A stretch of 64,000 nucleotides of DNA, from NCBI RefSeq assembly GCF_013204855.1, contig NZ_JABMKZ010000035.1, positions 1 through 64,000 on the forward strand. Direction: 5' to 3'. Within the stretch, counting starts at the first letter, position 1; every line of letters starts with the position of its first letter. Positions 44,978-53,468 of this stretch are shown piece after piece. Origin of the DNA: Paenibacillus alba (lineage in GTDB: Bacteria > Bacillota > Bacilli > Paenibacillales > NBRC-103111). The notes beneath the pieces are model-generated. The model did not search any database. It was not told the DNA's origin and saw nothing but the letters and a program-made list of their open reading frames with translations. The position numbers and the translations under genes were made by a program.

Positions 44978-45874
44978 TTATGTGGTTAGTTCATTTCTAA
45001 CTTTGCGGGATTCCTTAGGTGTAATGTTACGATGTTTTTTAAAAGACTGGATAAAATGATTTACATGATTGAAACCTACTCTCTGGGCAATTTCGGTTAT
45101 CGTATATTCAGTAGATTCTAACAGCTCGACGCTCCTTTTAATACGGTACTTAACCAAGTAGTAGTAAGGAGTCATATGAATGCTTTTTTTAAAGCTGCGA
45201 GTGCACTCCGAAACACTCAAATGAGCTGCCTCAGCAATTTCCTTCAAAGTAATATTGTTTGTATAATTTTGATGGATAAAGCTAAGCATTAATTGCAGTC
45301 TTTCTTGCTCACGTCTGTTATGCTTAGAGGACTCCTCTGAAGAAAGGGATATATTAGATATTAGTATTAGCCACAACTGAACCGTTTTGATGGAAACCTC
45401 ATACTGCCATCCCCAGTTTTTTTTCTTTTCAAATTCGTTCTTCATATACCAAAGTATTTGCAAGATTTGTTTGTGCCACTCCGCCTCTCCTTTGATTTCT
45501 AATGATAATAAAAAAGAATTCGTATAAGGATGTACATAGCTTCTTTCCATGGCACTTTCTGAATAAAAGGCGAGCAGTTTCTCCGGAAAATTAAAGCTGA
45601 CATATTGACCGTCATGGGTTAGGTGTGTAACAACGTGAAGGACACTCTTATTGATAAAAATGGCTTGCCCCTTTTCTAAATCATAATCGATTCCGTTGAT
45701 TTGTATTGTTAGTTTCCCATTGATCACTAAAGTAATTTGTAATTCTTCATGCCAATGTAGATCGTTAACTCCTCTCCCTTCAGGAATAGATCCTTGATTA
45801 GTATGAGTGTACATAATGTATGGAAATGTCTCGTCAGGAAACTGAATGGCTTCGTGTAATTGCTTTTTCAACAT
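44978..45874 (-). CDS. AraC-family regulator with cupin sensor domain
   Basis: 298 residues. The N-terminal half is a cupin: HWHEELQITLVINGKLTIQINGIDYDLEKGQAIFINKSVLHVV carries the usual His and Glu residues. The C-terminal hundred residues form the AraC double helix-turn-helix, with ITLKEIAEAAHLSVSECTRSFKKS and a second part VGFNHVNHFIQSFKKHRNITPKE. It is divergent from the EamA transporter gene 147 bases away, so it probably controls that gene in response to a small ligand. The ligand cannot be told from sequence. Confidence 0.9.
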   Translation of the reverse strand: MLKKQLHEAIQFPDETFPYIMYTHTNQGSIPEGRGVNDLHWHEELQITLVINGKLTIQINGIDYDLEKGQAIFINKSVLHVVTHLTHDGQYVSFNFPEKLLAFYSESAMERSYVHPYTNSFLLSLEIKGEAEWHKQILQILWYMKNEFEKKKNWGWQYEVSIKTVQLWLILISNISLSSEESSKHNRREQERLQLMLSFIHQNYTNNITLKEIAEAAHLSVSECTRSFKKSIHMTPYYYLVKYRIKRSVELLESTEYTITEIAQRVGFNHVNHFIQSFKKHRNITPKESRKVRNELTT

Positions 45875-46021
45875 GTATGCCCCTTTATTTGACGATATTT
45901 CAATATAAATGAAAGATATAGTTGCACAAAATAAACGTTGATGATGATATTATTATATCCAGCTTCGGCTTACCATTACAATTTCTGTGCACAGGTAATT
46001 GTCTAACAGCTTGGAGGAATA

Positions 46022-46930
46022 ATGATTAAATTAAAAAAATCTTCTTTATCTTCTCATCCGTTTATTTTGTTATTCATCAGCATATTGTCCGTTTCAATCT
46101 CTTCCATCATGATAAAACTTTCTGATACACCTACTTCTGTGGCTGGAATGTACAGATTGTTTATTTCCGTAATGATCTTGCTCTCGTTTATACCTTGGAA
46201 AATGTTTCGCTCGTTAGATATGAATAAAAAAGATTGGAGTATCGTTATTTTAGCCGGTCTTTTTCTAGGATTACACTTTTTATTCTGGATGGAATCATTG
46301 GTCTATACCTCAGTTGCAAGCTCGATGGTCATATTGTCGTTACAGCCTTTATTTGTAATGACTGGTTCGTACTTTTTGTTCAAGGAACAAGCTAATCGGC
46401 TCACCGTTTTTTGCTTGATCACCGCTCTTTTTGGTTCAATCCTTATAGCATGGGGAGACATAGGGATTTCGAAAGAAGCGCTAATTGGAGACGGCTTATC
46501 ATTAATAGGCACAATCTTCGTTTCAGCATATTTGCTGGCAGGGCAAAAAGTAAGCCGAAAAATGGATGCAAATGTGTACAGTATTTTCGTTTTTTTTATT
46601 GGTGGCATCATCATGCTCATTTACAATTTGTTAAATAATTACTCTTTAATTGAATACGACTCATCAGAGTGGACTTATTTTTTGCTGCTTGCAATAATCC
46701 CAACTATTTTTGGACAATGTATTTTTAATCTATTGTTAAAATCAATTGGGGCAACAACTGTCTCGGTAGGTATTATTGGAGAACCTGTTCTTGCCATTAT
46801 TCTTGCGTATCTGTGGCTAGGAGAAAAAATTTCATTATTTCAGTTCTTAGGCGGTATGATGACTTTATTCGGTATGGGAATGTATTTTTGGTCAAAATCT
46901 TTAAGGTACAACGTTCAAAATAATAATTGA
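46022..46930 (+). CDS. EamA/DMT-family transporter
   Basis: 302 residues, ten membrane helices arranged as two EamA repeats (about 12-145 and 155-290). The second repeat contains AIIPTIFGQCIFNLLLKSIGATTVSVGIIGEPVLAIILAYLWLGE, typical of drug/metabolite exporters of the RhaT/YdcZ/EamA type. GGAGG precedes the ATG. The substrate may be an amino acid, a sugar or a toxic metabolite. Divergent orientation with the cupin AraC gene indicates inducible control. Confidence 0.88.
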   Translation: MIKLKKSSLSSHPFILLFISILSVSISSIMIKLSDTPTSVAGMYRLFISVMILLSFIPWKMFRSLDMNKKDWSIVILAGLFLGLHFLFWMESLVYTSVASSMVILSLQPLFVMTGSYFLFKEQANRLTVFCLITALFGSILIAWGDIGISKEALIGDGLSLIGTIFVSAYLLAGQKVSRKMDANVYSIFVFFIGGIIMLIYNLLNNYSLIEYDSSEWTYFLLLAIIPTIFGQCIFNLLLKSIGATTVSVGIIGEPVLAIILAYLWLGEKISLFQFLGGMMTLFGMGMYFWSKSLRYNVQNNN

Positions 46931-46967
46931 TATAAGAATTTAGTATAATTGGTTAGAGGAATGTTCG

Positions 46968-47186
46968 ATGGCAACAATTGATGATATAAAGTGGGTAGGT
47001 GTAATTGCTGTTTTAATCCGATTAATATTTATCAAAGAGAGTAATGGAGAGATTGTAGAAATATCGGGTATTCCTGCAAATCTCAATGGAGGCTGCGCGT
47101 TTAATACACTTGAAGGTATTGAAGATGCAAACTTAATTGCTAAAGAGTATTCATGGATGATTGACGATGACCATGGAGTGAACTGA
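46968..47186 (+). CDS. Small uncharacterised protein
   Basis: 72 residues, AGAGGA about 8 bases before the ATG. It reads WVGVIAVLIRLIFIKESNGEIVEISGIPANLNGGCAF, then an acidic C-terminus. The middle is beta-rich rather than a membrane helix. No family recognised. It sits 37 bases after the EamA gene and may be co-transcribed, but its composition suggests an orphan gene like its neighbours. Confidence 0.55.
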   Translation: MATIDDIKWVGVIAVLIRLIFIKESNGEIVEISGIPANLNGGCAFNTLEGIEDANLIAKEYSWMIDDDHGVN

Positions 47187-47214
47187 TAGGAAGTTATAGT
47201 GAGAAGGTGTGAGT

Positions 47215-47502
47215 ATGCAGATAATTAAATATGAACCACAATTCCCACCTGTGGAATACTTCATTACTCGTTTCTTTGTGGATGATCAGTGTTTGTTTGA
47301 ACAGGAAACGAAAGTACCTTTGCCAACATTAATAAAAGGTGATCAGATTGAACTTTTCAATACAAGCTACAGTATTTTAAAAAGAGAATTTGGCTTCAAT
47401 GAAGATGCCTTTTTCACAGTGTATTACATTGAACAAGTTAAAGATACGGATGATAAACGTATGGATGGTTTCCAGAAGTCGACCGGAGAGTTTGAACCTT
47501 AA
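47215..47502 (+). CDS. Small uncharacterised protein
   Basis: 95 residues from ATG at 47215, seven bases after AGAAGG; a GTG two codons earlier touches the ribosome site. Soluble and acidic, with PVEYFITRFFVDDQCLFEQETKVP and ILKREFGFNEDAFFTVYYIEQV. Family not recognised. It lies 28 bases after the preceding small gene and is probably in the same transcript. Confidence 0.55.
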   Translation: MQIIKYEPQFPPVEYFITRFFVDDQCLFEQETKVPLPTLIKGDQIELFNTSYSILKREFGFNEDAFFTVYYIEQVKDTDDKRMDGFQKSTGEFEP

Positions 47503-47680
47503 CGAGTCTTGCAAATAATAGTACGTACAGAATTAACATGAAAGCATCAGTATGTATTTCCCCTAAAGTGCTTGTCTTTAGTTAGTTTACTGCTTTGTAT
47601 TGTTAATGATCAGACTGGTTGGGAATGATAGGGATCCCTTGGTCAAAATGTCTGAATAAAAGGGAGTTGCTTTCGAAACA

Positions 47681-48646
47681 ATGAGGATGCTAGATAACCA
47701 TGCGGCCCCACTAGCGTCAGGTAGCGCCGAGGGAGGGCTTGAAGCGGAAGCTGCCCAACTGGCACGCTTGATCTATACCCATGCTCCACATGATGGCAGT
47801 TTTAGCCAGCGCATCCCTAGTTTGCACGTCGGTCGTTTTTCACGAATAAACACGGACTACGTGAAAACCCTCTACTTGTCCTCTTTGTTAATTGCTGCAC
47901 AAGGAGCAAAGGCCGTCACGATGGGGCAGGAGGTCTATCAGTTCGGCAGGTCGAGTATGCTCGTGCTTCCGGTTGCCCTACCGGTTGCTATCCAGATCAC
48001 ACATGCGAGCCCTTCCGAGCCGTTCCTCGGTGTTAGGCTGGACCTCGATCCGCAAAGGATTGCCGAGTTGGTCTTGAAAGTGTATCCCAAGGGCCTGCCT
48101 CCAGTTCGTCAGCGGAGCGCAGGTTACGTCACGAATGCCGACTTGGGCATTGTTAATGCGGTGAGGAGACTGGTGGAGTGTTTGCCGAATCCAGGCGACG
48201 CTGAATTACTTGCCCCACTCGTGGTGGATGAGATTTTGATACGAGTCCTGCGCAGTCCCATCGGTGTTCACGTCGCTGAAATTGGTTTTGCGGATTCGGG
48301 CGTGCAGCGAGTTGCGAAGGCGATTGCTTGGCTCCGCGCCAACTTCTCCCATCAGATGAAGGTTGCAGACTTGGCCGAGTTGGTACACATGAGTGTGTCC
48401 TCTTTTCATGAACATTTTAAGGCAGTCACTTCGATGAGCCCACTGCAATACCAAAAAGCGCTGCGCCTTCATGAAGCGAGGCGTCTGATGGTCTCAAGTT
48501 CAATGGATGCAAGCACGGCATGTCAGCAAGTGGGGTATGTAAGTACCTCCCAGTTTAGCCGAGATTACAGCCGCTTTTTTGGAAGCCCGCCAAGCAGAGA
48601 CATCGTCAGATGGCATCAACAGACACAAATACTGGACTACATATAA
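47681..48646 (+). CDS. AraC-family regulator with AraC_N (PF06719-type) sensor domain
   Basis: 321 residues. The N-terminal half reads QRIPSLHVGRFSRINTDYVKTLYLSSLLIAAQGAKAVTMGQEVYQFG, the form of the AraC_N domain; the C-terminal DNA-binding part has MKVADLAELVHMSVSSFHEHFKAVTSMSPLQYQKALRLHEARRLM and a second helix pair with GYVSTSQFSRDYSRFFG. The gene is visibly richer in GC than its upstream neighbours and resembles proteobacterial AraC_N members, so acquisition by transfer is possible. Such genes often regulate an adjacent oxidoreductase; the SDR gene at 49083 is the nearest, about 440 bases away. Confidence 0.88.
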   Translation: MRMLDNHAAPLASGSAEGGLEAEAAQLARLIYTHAPHDGSFSQRIPSLHVGRFSRINTDYVKTLYLSSLLIAAQGAKAVTMGQEVYQFGRSSMLVLPVALPVAIQITHASPSEPFLGVRLDLDPQRIAELVLKVYPKGLPPVRQRSAGYVTNADLGIVNAVRRLVECLPNPGDAELLAPLVVDEILIRVLRSPIGVHVAEIGFADSGVQRVAKAIAWLRANFSHQMKVADLAELVHMSVSSFHEHFKAVTSMSPLQYQKALRLHEARRLMVSSSMDASTACQQVGYVSTSQFSRDYSRFFGSPPSRDIVRWHQQTQILDYI

Positions 48647-48666
48647 TTCTGACTTTTTCCACGTAC

Positions 48667-48694
48667 CCCGCGGCCATAAGGCTTGGCGGGTTTT
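48667..48694 (+). terminator. Terminator after the AraC_N gene
   Basis: CCCGC and GCGGG arms with inner GCC/GGC pairs, then TTTT. Confidence 0.55.
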
Positions 48695-48794
48695 CATTTT
48701 TCCTGCGGAAACCCTGCCATATCGCAGGATAAGGGGCGTTCCAGAGGATCAGGCAAGAAGTGACGTGGAACTAGTATTAGGATTATTTCAGTGG

Positions 48795-48938
48795 CTGTCG
48801 ACCATCGTGTCGGCGGCTTTTTGTGTGTAAAGTTGTGTAAGATCAGCTGAAATTAGATTTCGGCGGATCGGGCCAATTCGTTGCGGCTGCCGGTATATCG
48901 GTGGCCTTTTCTGACTTAAAGGGCACTAATGAGCGGTG
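48795..48938. repeat. Decayed relative of the extragenic repeat at 15062-15165
   Basis: CTGTCGAC...GTCGGCGGC-TTTTT (48795-48822) matches the hairpin at 15062-15090, including its position before a TAAAGT block. TGAAATTAGATTTC follows, echoing the palindrome at 15105, and CACTAATGAGCGGT echoes the end block. Order is kept, sequence is degraded. The rest of the gap to 49082 shows nothing else. Confidence 0.5.
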
Positions 48939-49082
48939 AGTATCTGAACTTCATGCCAGTGACATATGGTAAAATAAGTGATATTAGCAATAAGGCCATG
49001 GATATTTTTTTATTACTATGACACAAGTTGGCATAATTAAGGTCGATAATTAGGGGGAGATCAACGAAAGGAGCAACCAATC

Positions 49083-49994
49083 GTGAAACCTTTAAATGGA
49101 AAAGTGGCTTTGGTAGCGGGGGCAACACGCGGAGCTGGTAGAGGAATAGCTATCGAATTAGGAGCGGCTGGGGCTACGGTTTATGTGACAGGACGCACGA
49201 CACGAACACAACGCTCTGAGTACAATCGTCCTGAAACGATTGAAGAAACTGCTGAACTTGTTAGCAATGCTGGTGGTCGAGGGATAGCGGTTCAAGTGGA
49301 TCATCTGGATTCTGATCAGGTTCAGGCTTTAATTGCTCGCATTGAGAATGAACAGGGGAGACTGGACATCTTGGTTAACGATGTATGGGGGGCCGAATAT
49401 TTGGCACAATGGAACGTGCCCGTGTGGGAGCACTCCCTTGAGCGAGGGCTGCGTATGCTTCGGCTGGCGATCGACACGCATATTATTACAAGCCACTTTG
49501 CACTTTCACTGCTAACCCGAAACAAGAATGGACTGGTCATTGAGATAACGGACGGCACGGCAGAATACAACGATAAAAACTACCGTTTATCACTGTTCTA
49601 CGATCTAGCGAAGACGTCAGTCATTCGTATGGCCCAATCTTTAGCCCATGAGCTTTCACCTTATAACTGCACAGCAGTAGCAGTGACTCCGGGCTGGATG
49701 CGTTCTGAAATCATGCTTGATCACTTTGGTGTTAAGGAAGCAAACTGGCGTGATGCGACTATGAAGGAACCTCATTTCGTCATCTCGGAATCGCCGCGTT
49801 TTGTAGGGCGGGCCGTTGCCGCACTATCCGGAGACCCGGAGGTTGCCCGATGGAACGGTCACTCGATTTCAAGCGGCAAGCTCGCACAAGTGTATGGTTT
49901 TTGTGATCTTGACGGCTCACAGCCGGACTGCTGGCGGTATCTTGTAGAAGTGCAGGATGCAGGCAAACCAGCGAATGCTTCTGGTTATCGTTAG
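49083..49994 (+). CDS. Short-chain dehydrogenase/reductase
   Basis: 303 residues from a GTG with AAAGGAG upstream. The cofactor motif is GATRGAGRGIAIEL (TGxxxGxG form). NDVWG replaces the usual NNAG. The catalytic region has YDLAK (Y-x-x-x-K) after IEITDG. The C-terminus is longer than in classical SDRs, with VTPGWMRSE retained. An Arg at the end of the second strand (GRTTRTQRS) suggests NADP preference. The substrate is unknown. A terminator follows at 50043. Confidence 0.87.
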   Translation: MKPLNGKVALVAGATRGAGRGIAIELGAAGATVYVTGRTTRTQRSEYNRPETIEETAELVSNAGGRGIAVQVDHLDSDQVQALIARIENEQGRLDILVNDVWGAEYLAQWNVPVWEHSLERGLRMLRLAIDTHIITSHFALSLLTRNKNGLVIEITDGTAEYNDKNYRLSLFYDLAKTSVIRMAQSLAHELSPYNCTAVAVTPGWMRSEIMLDHFGVKEANWRDATMKEPHFVISESPRFVGRAVAALSGDPEVARWNGHSISSGKLAQVYGFCDLDGSQPDCWRYLVEVQDAGKPANASGYR

Positions 49995-50042
49995 TATTCA
50001 ATGGCTAAGGTGAGTAAGTTTTCCTCCATGAAACAAGACCAA

Positions 50043-50098
50043 AACGGCTCTGATCGCATCGTATTGCGAAAGGGCCGTTCTTTATTTTTCGAGAAAAT
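50043..50098 (+). terminator. Intrinsic terminator after the SDR gene
   Basis: AACGGCTC and GGGCCGTT arms with an inner CGCA/TGCG stem, then TCTTTATTTTT. Confidence 0.75.
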
Positions 50099-50345
50099 TC
50101 AGAAATAATTAGGCGGCTTGTCACAACCCTGGCAAGAAGCTGGATAAAAGCCAAGATTTTTGTGTGTTCCTAAGGCGGATTGTTCGGATTTCTTTCTTTT
50201 TACTAGCTTTTAAATACGTTATAACTATCATATAATAGTAAATAAGTATTTTAATCTAAAGGGTTAATAATTGATCCAGAAAAGGTGTGTGACTAGGTCG
50301 CGCCTAAATCCTTTCTGCAAATCTTAGGGTATAAGGATGGTAAAA

Positions 50346-51860
50346 ATGAGCAACAGAGAAACTAAAACAGATGTCATCTTAATTGGTGCCGGAATCATGA
50401 GTGCGACGTTAGGGACACTTCTGAAAGAATTAGTACCGGAATGGGAAATTACAGTGTTTGAGAAGCTCGAAAATGCAGGAGAAGAAAGCTCTAATGAATG
50501 GAATAATGCAGGCACAGGGCATGCCGCATTATGTGAGCTTAATTATACTGTCCAAAAACCAGACGGATCTGTAGATATTAGCAAAGCTATCGCAATTAAT
50601 GAACAGTTCCAGCTTTCTATGCAGTTCTGGTCTTATCTTGTGAACAGCAAGTTGATCCGCAATCCGCAGGACTTTATCATACCATTGCCTCATATGAGTA
50701 TGGTGCAAGGGCAGCAAGATGTAACGTTTTTGAAGAAACGTTTTGAAGCGATGTCTACGAATCCGTTGTTTCAAGGGATGGAATTTTCCGATGATCCTGC
50801 CAAATTGATGGAATGGATTCCGCTTATTATACAAGATCGTCCATCGAATGAACCTATAGCAGCAACCAAAATTGACACTGGCACAGATGTCAACTTTGGT
50901 GCTTTAACGCGCATTCTGTTTGACCACTTAAAGAGTAAAAATGTCGATATTAAATACAAACATAGCGTTGATAACATGAAACGTACTGGCGATGGCTCGT
51001 GGGAATTGAAAGTACGGAACGACAGAGGTACCGTCGAACGCCATACTGCCAAATTCGTCTTTATTGGAGGCGGCGGAGGAAGTCTGCATTTACTGCAAAA
51101 ATCCGGTATTCCTGAAGGAAAACATATTGGAGGCTTCCCGGTAAGCGGAATATTTATGGTGTGTAATAATCCGGATGTTATCGCGCAGCATCATGCCAAA
51201 GTATATGGCAAAGCTAAGGTTGGAGCGCCTCCAATGTCTGTTCCGCATTTGGATACAAGATTTATCGATAACAAAAAATCGCTGTTATTTGGACCGTTTG
51301 CCGGCTTCTCGCCAAAGTTCCTAAAAACCGGCTCCATGTTTGATTTGGTAACATCCGTTAAACCGGATAATCTCGTAACGATGTTGTCGGCAGGTGCCAA
51401 GAACATGTCATTGACGAAATATCTGATCGAGCAAGTGATGTTATCGAAAGAAAAGCGCATGGAGGAGTTGCGGGAGTTTATCCCGAACGCCAAAAGCGAG
51501 GATTGGGATTTAGAAGTAGCGGGTCAACGTGTGCAAGTAATCAAAGATACGGAAGCAGGCGGCAAAGGAACACTTCAATTCGGTACGGAAGTTATTAGTG
51601 CCGCTGACGGTTCGATTGCAGCATTGCTAGGCGCTTCTCCAGGCGCTTCTACGGCTGTTCACGTTATGCTTGAGGTCATTACCAAATGCTTCCCGAAACA
51701 TATCAAAGAGTGGGAACCGAAAATTAAAGAAATGATTCCTTCTTATGGCGTATCGCTTATGGAAAATCCAGAGCTGCTGAACGAAATTCATGCATCAACA
51801 GCAGAGACGCTTGGTCTGAGCGGAAACTCGTCGTTACAGACAGCGCGTCAAACTGTATAA
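50346..51860 (+). CDS. mqo: Malate:quinone oxidoreductase
   Basis: 504 residues from ATG at 50346, nine bases after AAGGA; an ATG three codons earlier overlaps that site. The N-terminal FAD motif is VILIGAGIMSATLGTLLKELVPEWEITVFEK, followed by SSNEWNNAGTGHAALCELNYT, a hallmark of Mqo. Further family segments are FVFIGGGGGSLHLLQKSGIPEG and a C-terminal LGASPGASTAVHVMLEVI. It oxidises malate to oxaloacetate at the membrane face and passes electrons to menaquinone, bypassing NAD-dependent malate dehydrogenase. It is monocistronic, with its own terminator. Confidence 0.96.
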   Translation: MSNRETKTDVILIGAGIMSATLGTLLKELVPEWEITVFEKLENAGEESSNEWNNAGTGHAALCELNYTVQKPDGSVDISKAIAINEQFQLSMQFWSYLVNSKLIRNPQDFIIPLPHMSMVQGQQDVTFLKKRFEAMSTNPLFQGMEFSDDPAKLMEWIPLIIQDRPSNEPIAATKIDTGTDVNFGALTRILFDHLKSKNVDIKYKHSVDNMKRTGDGSWELKVRNDRGTVERHTAKFVFIGGGGGSLHLLQKSGIPEGKHIGGFPVSGIFMVCNNPDVIAQHHAKVYGKAKVGAPPMSVPHLDTRFIDNKKSLLFGPFAGFSPKFLKTGSMFDLVTSVKPDNLVTMLSAGAKNMSLTKYLIEQVMLSKEKRMEELREFIPNAKSEDWDLEVAGQRVQVIKDTEAGGKGTLQFGTEVISAADGSIAALLGASPGASTAVHVMLEVITKCFPKHIKEWEPKIKEMIPSYGVSLMENPELLNEIHASTAETLGLSGNSSLQTARQTV

Positions 51861-51894
51861 TAAATAATCTACCACCGGATATTATGCGTGGGAA

Positions 51895-51925
51895 AGGGGC
51901 CTGCTTCGCCGCGGCTCCTCTTTTG
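51895..51925 (+). terminator. Intrinsic terminator after mqo
   Basis: AGGGGCC and GGCTCCT (7 pairs, one G-T), then CTCTTTTG. Confidence 0.7.
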
Positions 51926-51932
51926 TTCGAAC

Positions 51933-52121
51933 CGAAAGGGAACTAAGATACGCTATTTGATCAAAATTCGGGCGAATTCACCAGCAAGCAGAACTACGGT
52001 ACGCTGTTTCATCGGTTTTAGCGCCCAATCGTGCTATTTCGGTTAAATAGCGGACTTGAGTTCCGTTTCATGCCCGTTCAGCTCATTTTTCCAGAAATAG
52101 CGTACTCCAGTTCCGTTTTAT
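51933..52121. repeat. Mirror-image array of AAATAGCG...AGTTCCGTTT repeats, 50/51-bp steps
   Basis: Two copies point left (51933-51958 and 51990-52009, ends 51 bp apart) and two point right (52045-52071 and 52095-52121, exactly 50 bp apart). The right-hand pair share AAATAGCG, then AGTTCCGTTT and AT. At the centre GCTATTT / AAATAGC (52033-52051) is a perfect 7-pair hairpin. It fills the gap between the convergent mqo and ABC ATPase genes. Confidence 0.8.
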
Positions 52122-52158
52122 CTTGAACAGCGCCGTAATCCTACGAACAGCAGCGGAA

Positions 52159-53457
52159 TCACTCCACCGCCGCAGAGGCCTCATGCTCAAGATAGAGGTT
52201 TTTTGCTTTCTCATCGTAAGCCAATAATTCAGCATACCTTCCCCAATCAATCAGAATGTCTAATTGATGACCTGCTTCTTCCAACCCAAAATGCTTTTCA
52301 AAGATTTCCAAGAAAAACTCTCGCTCCATTTTGTTGTTTGATTTGGAATGCAAAATCCAGATAATCTTCTCTATCATGGGAACGTGCTGGAGCACTTGTT
52401 TTTTGAAGATATCCTTTCTGTCCAACACGCTGGCATCGGCAAAATGGCTTCCAATTTCCGTTAATTCAATATCTCCGTGCTGGATGTGAGCAAAGCCAAG
52501 CATCTGGGCTGCTTCGACAATCGGCAGAAAGTCCTCCAAATTAAGACTTAATTGATCAGCTAGCTTATATAAATCAACCGTTTTTCCAAGATCATCAATC
52601 AATTCAATGAAGCCTGTTAACGCACCTGCAGGTACTTCTTGAACCTTTTCGATCTTTTTCTTTTGTTCTTCGACCTGCTCACTCTGCTTGATTTCACGCT
52701 TGGTCAATATGGAATAAATCTTATCAACGAACCCGGTAAATTGTCCTTCCTGCTTATCGCGCCAGTGGGCCATAGGAATGAATATATCAGCAATAACACG
52801 AGCGGGGTCACGAGATAATACAATGGCTCGATCGGACATATAGACGGCTTCTTCAATGCTGTGTGTGACCATGATGATCGATTTGGTTGGAATCTTCTTC
52901 TCTGTCCATAATTCAAGCAAATCGCGCTTGAGGTTCTCTGCTGTCAATACGTCTAAAGCCGAGAAAGGTTCATCCATCAAGAGAATGTCCGGTTCCATGA
53001 CAAGTGCGCGGCCAATGCCTACGCGTTGCCGCATGCCGCCTGACAGTTCTTTCGGATACGCGCCCTCGAATCCATCGAGTCCAACCATATCAATGATGGA
53101 GAGCGCTTTGCGCATTTTAACCGCCTCTGTTAATGGCTTATTTTCAAGTCCCAACTTTACGTTCTCAAGGACAGTAAGCCAAGGAAATAGGGCAAAGGAT
53201 TGAAATACCATACCCACTCCAGGATTCGTTCCCTGTATCTCTTGCCCGTTGTACAAGACTTTTCCGTGTGAGGGAGGTATAAGACCGGCCATAATCCGAA
53301 GCAGGGTTGACTTACCCGAGCCAGAAGGACCCAAAATGGATACAAACTCACCTTCAGCAATGCTCAGATGGATATCTTCTAAGATGCTGACATTTGTACT
53401 ATTTGGCATATCGTAACGTTTGCTGATTCGTTGAAGCTCAATGAGTGTATTCGTCAT
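52159..53457 (-). CDS. NitT/TauT-type ABC transporter ATPase with C-terminal AAA-associated domain
   Basis: 432 residues from ATG at 53457; the GTG three codons earlier lies inside the ribosome site AGAGGTG. Walker A GPSGSGKST (about 43-51), Q-loop VFQSFALFPW, signature LSGGMRQRVGIGRAL, Walker B ILLMDEPFSALD and a switch His in MVTHSIEEA are all present. After a charged linker (about 255-280) a domain of about 140 residues with a winged-helix flavour follows (PF09821 type). It energises the duplicated permease encoded 11 bases upstream. No substrate-binding protein gene is adjacent. Confidence 0.9.
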   Translation of the reverse strand: MTNTLIELQRISKRYDMPNSTNVSILEDIHLSIAEGEFVSILGPSGSGKSTLLRIMAGLIPPSHGKVLYNGQEIQGTNPGVGMVFQSFALFPWLTVLENVKLGLENKPLTEAVKMRKALSIIDMVGLDGFEGAYPKELSGGMRQRVGIGRALVMEPDILLMDEPFSALDVLTAENLKRDLLELWTEKKIPTKSIIMVTHSIEEAVYMSDRAIVLSRDPARVIADIFIPMAHWRDKQEGQFTGFVDKIYSILTKREIKQSEQVEEQKKKIEKVQEVPAGALTGFIELIDDLGKTVDLYKLADQLSLNLEDFLPIVEAAQMLGFAHIQHGDIELTEIGSHFADASVLDRKDIFKKQVLQHVPMIEKIIWILHSKSNNKMEREFFLEIFEKHFGLEEAGHQLDILIDWGRYAELLAYDEKAKNLYLEHEASAAVE

Positions 53458-53468
53458 GGTAAACACCT

